Positions 16,575 through 22,299 of a stretch of 22,299 bases of DNA are shown piece by piece. The notes below the pieces were generated by a model. The model did no database searches and was not told the origin of the DNA. It worked only from the letters and a program-made list of their open reading frames with translations. Position 1 is the stretch's first letter. Each line of letters begins with the position of its first letter. A program made the translations under genes and the position numbers. This DNA comes from Fragilariopsis cylindrus CCMP1102 (Eukaryota > Bacillariophyta > Bacillariophyceae > Bacillariales > Bacillariaceae), in assembly GCA_900095095.1 (NCBI GenBank), contig FMBT01000679.1, positions 1-22,299 of the forward strand, read 5' to 3'.

Positions 16575-19500
16575 TCATTACGAATTTGAAGTCGTTCTTG
16601 TATTAATTTTCTGTTCATATCACTTAATAGACTCTCACGATGTGCTTGGTCCCTTTCTTCAGTTTCAATATCTTCTATTAATTTTTCTAATCCTTGTAAT
16701 CGTAATTGTCTGTCTTGATTATATAGGTTTCTAAGGTATACAGACGGTTTTATTTCATACGGACTGTCCTTTTCTTTGTCTTCGTCTAACATTTGTTGTA
16801 GTATTTCAGATAGTGATCTTTCGTTGTCCACTCTGTTAAAAATTTCTTCAACTTTGTCTAGATATGGTGACATACAAGCATCCGACAGATCGAGAATTCC
16901 ATAACATTTTGCTACATCGTTTATCATGTCGTTTCGAATTTTTCCGATAAGATGTTTACCTTCCAATTTTGTCATTGATTCATAATTATGTTTTCTAAGT
17001 TGATTATGTGCCATTTCATCAATCATTTCTAAATCGCCTGGTGCTAATTCTGATTGTATCCAATCATATTTTGTATCTTGAATATTAATTGTTTGTTCAA
17101 GTAATGCATCTAATTTGCTTGAAGCAAGCATAACGTTTTTACCTGAGACACTAATTGTTTCAGCTTCGAATGTTTCTTGGTATCCCTGAGATGATTCATC
17201 TGGATCAATAGTATCGTCTTCAAAAATTGGTTGGTCTAATCGTTGTGTCAATTCATCATCATCATCAACTGGAGCAACTTGAGGTTCTGTAGTTGCAGCG
17301 TTAATAGCAGCAGTATTCAAGATTGAATTGGTGGTAACAGGTGCAGCTGTTGCAGTTATCGTAGTTTGCGATTCTGAAGTTACGTTAGATGATATGTCTT
17401 CAGGAAAATCCTTATATCTATAACGTTGTGGTAGCCATGGTGATTTAGAAACAATTTCATGGATATTGTAACGACTGTCATCACCTTCTTCATATGGTAA
17501 TATTTGTATTCCCATAATTGCTCCACGGTCTTCCATCGGGACATGGATATCTTCATTAATCTCCAAACGTTGAAGTCCCATGACTCTTGGATTAGATCGG
17601 TGAACATGTGATGTTGAACATGAATCAATAACTTTCCCATATTCACGTATCTGATATTCAGATAAAAGTGTTGTAGATGAGTGTGCTAAGTATGGTGATT
17701 CATGAATGAGGAGAAGTATGATGTCTCCTGATTGATCCTTTGTCTTTAAGTATGCTGAGACAATTGGCACTCTTTCTGATTGAGTTGTTGCCGGATCATA
17801 TCCTACCAGTCGTGCATATCTTTTTGTACGGTTAATAACGTGTGCATGTTTTCCCAAGATACATGAATCAGCTCCACCGTCTGAAATTCCGAAGATTTTC
17901 CCTTCATGTACACATTTGTATGCTAAGCGGTAGTTTGCTTTGATATCAATTGTGTCTTCATCATCATAAAACTCTCCATATACAGATGTCATATGAACGT
18001 TACGTATTTCATTAATGAATTCATCTTCATAATCTTCCATTTCTTCATCGATGCTTTCATCATCATCAAGTAATCCAGATATTCCTAACTCTTGTATACA
18101 TTGTATTGCTGTTAAGGTTTTACGAACGTCAAGTGGTGGTTTATTCAATGTCGGGTATTGTTGGCCGATTGATGCTTTATCTTTGCTTGTATCTTTAGGC
18201 TTCTTACGTTGTTCATCACGTATTTCTTGTCGAATCCGGGTAATCTGTTTCTTGAGGGTTTCATCTAACTTATTCCATAGTTCTGGTGGTACACTAAGGT
18301 TTAATCTCGTTGGATCCTTCTTGAATACATTATAAACAGCCCGAGCTGCATCTAGCTTTGGATGTTTGTTACCGTTTTCTGTAAACTTGTCTTGAAACGC
18401 CACATATGCATTGGTAACTTCGTCTCTTAATTCATCTAAATTGTTAATTTCACGAATATCAGAAGTCGCAGTTAGTAGGTGAGTCGGAAGTATTCCATCT
18501 CGTTGCGTTTTTCCATAATGTTTTCCTCTCTTGATTAAATATTTAAATTCACTTGTCCATGGATCATCTCTTGATCTTATTTGGTCAAATAAATAATGCA
18601 TAGTAGGTATTTGGTCAATGATATTATGTTCAAGTTGGTCAATGATTTGATCTTTTCTTAATGTTGGATCCAAACGTTGCATCTTCAATATGTTCGTTTG
18701 TAGGCTGTTCATGTACGTTTCAAATGGCATCTTTGATGGATAAAATTTCTTATTTATTTCATCACGAAGTTTCCATTTTGTTTCTTGTTCTGTATCTCCA
18801 CCGTTGACAAAGGCTGCCAACAAGTTCACCACTGCATATACACCATCGCCACGTGCGCTTGTGATTTCCGGAATGTTTTCAGGATCATCAATAGTTGTCG
18901 TAAGGACTCCAGATAACCAACTGATATCAAACATACACTGTTGGGCTGTAATACCGAATCGATCCCAGAAGGTACCGCTGTGGATGTGGTGTTTGTTTAA
19001 CTGATATTCATTGACAAAATTTTCATCTATAAGGTAGCTTGTTCCGTTTTGTAACATAATTCCAAATAATCTGGTCTTATATGTCTCAAATGTATCCTTG
19101 TTTCCATTCCAATGCAGGTCTTTTCGTGAGATTGATGATCTGTACTTGATTCCTCGAACAGATGTTCCCATCGATGTTTCTTGAGATTGATCTTGATATG
19201 CTGCTGCTGCAGCATGAGAATATGGTGTTTCTGGCATATTATACGCTCGGACATTGTTAGGATGATTCTGTTGAGGTGTAGGATATCCATATCCACCATT
19301 TGACGTATGAGGTGCTTGAGCACATCCTTGCGTTATTGGTGAACCAAAACGTATAGCTAAATCAGCTGCGCTTGCATTTGGGTGCATGCGATGATATTCT
19401 TCTTGAGCATTTCTTCGTTGGAAGTGCGGATTTCTAGTCAACTGTGGTCGAAATGGTACATTCGTATTTGATAATGGAGGACGGTACATGTCACCACTTG

Positions 19501-19699
19501 GGCTTCCGCTTCCACCTTGACGGTATGTTGCTAGTGGTGATCTCTGCGCAATACCATCATTTAGTGATTGTTGGTAACCATTTTCAAAAACAGTATTTGG
19601 CACAGATGTATTAGCGTCACATGGGTGTTGTGGTTGCATCATACTCGGATTAGTTGCTTGATATGGTTGCTGTACTGGATCAACTTGAGGTTCGGCTTG

Positions 19700-20115
19700 T
19701 TGCGTGGCAGGAGGTCTGGCTGCAGAATGCTGATGAGAGGCATTTCCGGCGAAATGGCTCGGTGCTGCAGGTCCTGTCGCAGAATGTTGATTAGCAGTAT
19801 TCCCTACGAATGGTCTTGGTGCTGGAGGTCCTGTCGCAGAGTGCTGATGAGCAGCATTCGCGACGAATGGTCTTGGTGCTGGAGGTCCTGTCGCATGCTG
19901 ATGGACAGCATTCCCGACGAATGGTCTTGGTGCTGTATGTCCTGTCGAATGCTGATGAGCAGCATTCCCGACGAATGGTCTTGGTGCTGTATGTCCTGTC
20001 GAATGCTGATGAGCAGCATTCCCGACGAATGATGTTGGTGCTGTATGTCCTGTCGAATGCTGGTGAGCAGCATTCCCGACGAATGATGGATGTCCTGTCG
20101 AATGCTGATGATTAT
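19700..20115 (-). repeat. About eight 54-57-bp coding tandem repeats in Gag of element 2
   Basis: Each unit encodes 18-19 residues of the pattern HQHSTGHTAPRPFVGNAA with variations. The central copies are nearly identical in DNA and the outer ones are diverged, which suggests ongoing expansion. Copy-number change keeps the reading frame because units are multiples of three. Confidence 0.85.
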
Positions 20116-20139
20116 CATTCCAATTGACATGAGCAGAAT

Positions 20140-20310
20140 TGTTTGTGGCAGGATAATGGGCATTGTTAGCATGAGGAGGAGCATTGTTAGCAGGAGGAGG
20201 AGCATTGTAAGTAGCAAGAGGAGAAGCATTGTTGTTAGCAGGAGGAGGAGCATTGTAATTAGCAGGAGGAGGAGCATTGTAGCCGGTAGGAGGAGAAGCA
20301 TTGTAGCCGG
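20140..20310 (-). repeat. Short Asn-Ala-Pro-Pro repeats in Gag of element 2
   Basis: Degenerate units of about 8-10 residues with the core YNAPPPAN are encoded by recurring GGAGGAGGAGCATTGTA-like blocks on the + strand. Confidence 0.75.
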
Positions 20311-20404
20311 TAGCAGGATGGTGGGCAGGAGAAGGGGCGTGATGACTGGTAGGTTGAAAATCTGGGGAATTAGGCTGATACGGATGATTGACATGATGTG
20401 TAGG

Positions 20405-20545
20405 TTGGTAGACATGTTGGTCGGCAGGAGGATGGTGGTAGGCATGTTGGTCGGCAGGAGGATGGGCATGTTGGTAGGCATGTTGGTCGGCAGGAGGATG
20501 GGCATGTTGGTAGGCATGTTGGTCGGCAGGAGGATGGGCATGGGC
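20405..20545 (-). repeat. 36-bp repeats encoding HAHPPADQHAYQ
   Basis: Four near-perfect copies of a 12-residue unit PPADQHAYQHAH lie in tandem. Flanking sequence at 20545-20730 continues with looser Asp-Ser-His and Asn-His-Val-Asn-Gln-Val repeats. Confidence 0.85.
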
Positions 20546-21236
20546 AGGAGGCGGGACTTGATGGGCATGATTGACATGGGAATCGGACGGAGGAGGGACT
20601 TGATTGACATGATTGACATGGGAATCAGCAGAAGGACGGGCAGGAGGATGGGAATCGGCAAGAGGAGAGACTTGATTGACATGATTGGCATGTGAATCAG
20701 CAGAAGGACGGACAGGAGGATTGGAAACGGCAAGATAGTCAGGAGGTGTTTGGTATGAAATCGGGGAGGGGGCGTTTTGATTTGCAGGTTTGACAGAATT
20801 GCCTTTCTTAAAATTTCCATTCCGAGGTTTCTTTAAACCATCTTGATTCGAACCATGACTAAAGTTAGTACCTTCAGTCACTCCAAAATCGAATTTTGGT
20901 GTCGTTTTATCTGGTAGAGCTTGAAGAGGATCAAGGCCAAATGTCACTTCATCTTCGAGTGGCTTAACCAAGTCATCATATACGTGGTTCGCATGCTTTT
21001 CCAACGATGTTCTTGGTGTATCGGATTTGTCATTCACCGGTGCTTTTGCAGAGAAAGGACTGGGGAGCACTGATGCGAAATTTCTTCCAAGATATCCAAA
21101 AAGAGATGAAGTCGTAGATGCTTTAGCACGTGCAGCTTCAGCAGCTAATGTAGCTTTTTGCACATCCATGTGTTCAATAAGATCAGCATCGTCGTAGTGT
21201 TTTGTTAAGCTTAGATCGTTTAGCTTTTCTAACTTT

Positions 21237-21530
21237 TCAGCTTCTCTTGCATTGTTTGTCGCATTGCCTGCGATCCACGTTGCGTTGTTCAGATATACGA
21301 TCATACATCTCTTGTTGAGAATATGATTCGTTGTTTTGCTGTTCGATAAGAACATCAGCAAACTTGACGGCACTTGTATCGCTATTAGCATTTGCTTTGT
21401 GATCAGCAATTTTTGCTTTTAGCGACATCTCGGTTGCCAACATGTCTTCAAGCTTCTCATCTTCAGTAAGATTAGGAGTATCATCATCGTCATTAGTAAT
21501 TGTACTAACGTGATAAGGAGGTAAGGTCAT
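21237..21530 (-). pseudogene. gag: N-terminus of element 2 Gag, out of frame with the main ORF
   Basis: The likely natural start is the ATG at 21530 (MTLPPYH). The open frame extends upstream of it but without another ATG. The segment is acidic and helical (TEDEKLEDMLATEMSLKAKI) up to about 21290. After that point this frame becomes a run of Arg and Cys and stops at 21237. The good helical sequence (NATNNAREAEKLEKL) continues in the +1 frame. One extra base near 21285-21295 would explain this. It is probably a decay mutation, since no recognised frameshift signal is visible there. Confidence 0.65.
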
Positions 21531-22299
21531 CTTGAGGTTTGTAGTTTTAGATTTAGGAATCAATAGTAAAACAAGGCTTTACGAAGCAGAAAAAGTCGTA
21601 AAGTTTTGCGAAGTTAAGCAAATTTGTTTTATGTCTTGAAAAAGTGATTATTCGGCGGTCGCAAAATCATCGAAATTCTAAAATAATTTTAAAAATTGTT
21701 GAATTCACTGTACTCTGTCGCGGTAAGTTGTTGTCTTCTCTCATTTTTCACGATATTACGTTGGTTTGCCTTTGTTTGGAGCGTGGCAATCCAATCGTGT
21801 TGCTTCCGATTGTTAACAAGATGAGCTGTATCTAGCTGTACTCTTGCGTCAATTCAAATCTGTATACGTTTCCGACTTAATACTTGCATCCGACGCGCGT
21901 GTCATTTTCAAATATTGTATACGTTTTTGATGATATTTTGCTGATACTTGCTTCCGATTTGTTGAAGGTCGTTTTTGATATCTTTCTTTGTTGTGATCTG
22001 GTTTTTTAAACCAATCATGTGACGCAGAAATGATTGTCGTCAAATTAGAACAGGTGTAAGCCAATCAGAATCGATCAGATTCAGTCCCGATGGTGTTGAA
22101 CTTGAAAATAATGAGAGTTTTTAGAATTTAGAATTCAAATATCAAATAAGTGTCGTGCGAAATGATCGAAAAGTGTCTTCTCCTTGTTTTTAATCGTTTT
22201 GAATGATCAATCGACGATGGTGATCAAGAAGATTTGTGATTTGTGAAGTTTTATTCGGGTTTTACAATGGTATATGAATATTACTTTACTTGAAGAAGA
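21531..22299. other. Non-coding leader or flank of element 2 to window edge
   Basis: These 769 bp are AT-rich with no supported gene. They should contain the element 2 leader and possibly part of its 5' LTR. No stretch here matches 11120-11722 or 1-471, and no primer-binding site is obvious. Short ATGG/TCAAGA similarities to the region near 11725 are too weak to call. Confidence 0.5.

Larger units (their letters stand above)
16553..21409 (-). pseudogene. gag: Giant Gag-protease ORF of element 2
   Basis: The open frame gives 1,618 residues. The part above about 21300 is probably untranslated, because the natural N-terminus lies in another frame (see 21237-21530). Residues 40-140 are helical and charged. 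Residues about 220-575 are a huge disordered segment of His, Pro, Ala and Asn in several tandem repeat families. Residues about 750-1010 resemble the Gag capsid core (KDTFETYKTRLF, WLSGVL, FETYMNSLQTN). An aspartic protease follows with ISDGGADSC (catalytic Asp1177; DGGA instead of the usual D-S/T-G-A). The end is acidic and coiled-coil-like and terminates in NENFRKGW. Having protease in the Gag ORF means it would be made at Gag levels, unlike element 1. No zinc knuckle is seen. Confidence 0.85.
11723..21530 (-). mobile_element. Second, decayed Copia-like retrotransposon (element 2), - strand; coding core only
   Basis: Read on the - strand, the order is Gag, protease, integrase, Tudor-like module, reverse transcriptase, RNase H, which is the Copia order. 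The coding core spans about 9.8 kb, much larger than element 1. The main cause is a Gag-protease ORF with a long repeat-rich segment. At least four single-nucleotide frame changes (near 21290, 16290, 15750 and 13725), beyond a possibly programmed one at 16568-16574, suggest decay. No LTR pair could be matched between 11120-11722 and 21531-22299. The 5' LTR may lie beyond the right edge, so the true ends are unknown. Its RT and integrase are clearly different from element 1, so it belongs to another lineage. Confidence 0.85.

Noticed and set aside
19700-20545. CRISPR-like regular repeats
   Set aside because: The units are adjacent without unique spacers, encode protein in frame, and the context is a eukaryotic retrotransposon.
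19804-20820. A 338-codon alternative frame on the - strand, and + strand frames of 154-201 codons over 19568-20695
   Set aside because: They are by-products of the GC-rich coding tandem repeats of element 2 Gag. The proteins are monotonous Leu/Met/Ile or Arg/Met repeats with no start context or domain.
21540-21600. A 5' leader intron before the element 2 gag start
   Set aside because: A GT...AG pair can be drawn on the - strand, but there is no convincing branch or acceptor tract and introns are not expected in a retroelement leader.

Overview
The window is eukaryotic nuclear DNA packed with Ty1/Copia-type LTR retrotransposons. The long intronless Gag and Pol reading frames, and the style of the integrase and reverse-transcriptase motifs, best fit the Copia-like lineages of diatoms (CoDi type). 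A diatom or related stramenopile is therefore my inference for the host. No rRNA, tRNA, CRISPR array or recognisable host housekeeping gene was seen.

Layout: (1) Bases 1-471 are AT-rich non-coding flank. (2) Bases 472-8199 hold a complete, apparently young Copia element on the + strand. Its two 366-bp LTRs are identical on visual comparison, end in TGTTG...CAACA, and are flanked by a perfect 5-bp target duplication (GCGCG). It has an intact gag and an intact pol (protease, integrase, RT, RNase H) in the -1 frame. (3) The element landed 74 bp upstream of an unrecognised 946-codon + strand gene (8279-11119), which encodes an acidic, coiled-coil-rich protein with a possibly Gag-like C-terminus. 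The element's 3' LTR promoter now faces this gene. (4) Bases 11120-11722 are non-coding and unusually rich in short hairpins. (5) From 11723 to about 21530 a second, older and larger Copia-like element lies on the - strand. It has a giant Gag-protease ORF with histidine/proline-rich tandem repeats. Its Pol is broken into several frames by single-nucleotide shifts, and the integrase tail carries a Tudor-like module. Neither of its LTRs could be found. (6) Bases 21531-22299 are its AT-rich leader or flank.

The most interesting signal is shared by both elements. At the first Gag/Pol junction each has a retrovirus-style slippery heptamer (G GAT TTT or A AAT TTT), a 4-nt spacer, and a hairpin whose outer stem is AGGGC/GCCCT. 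The zero-frame stop follows 4-5 codons later, and the downstream ORF is in the -1 frame. This looks like a conserved programmed -1 ribosomal frameshift cassette, although the protease lies upstream of it in one element and downstream in the other. The second notable signal is the Tudor-like domain in the - strand integrase tail, a candidate chromatin-targeting module.
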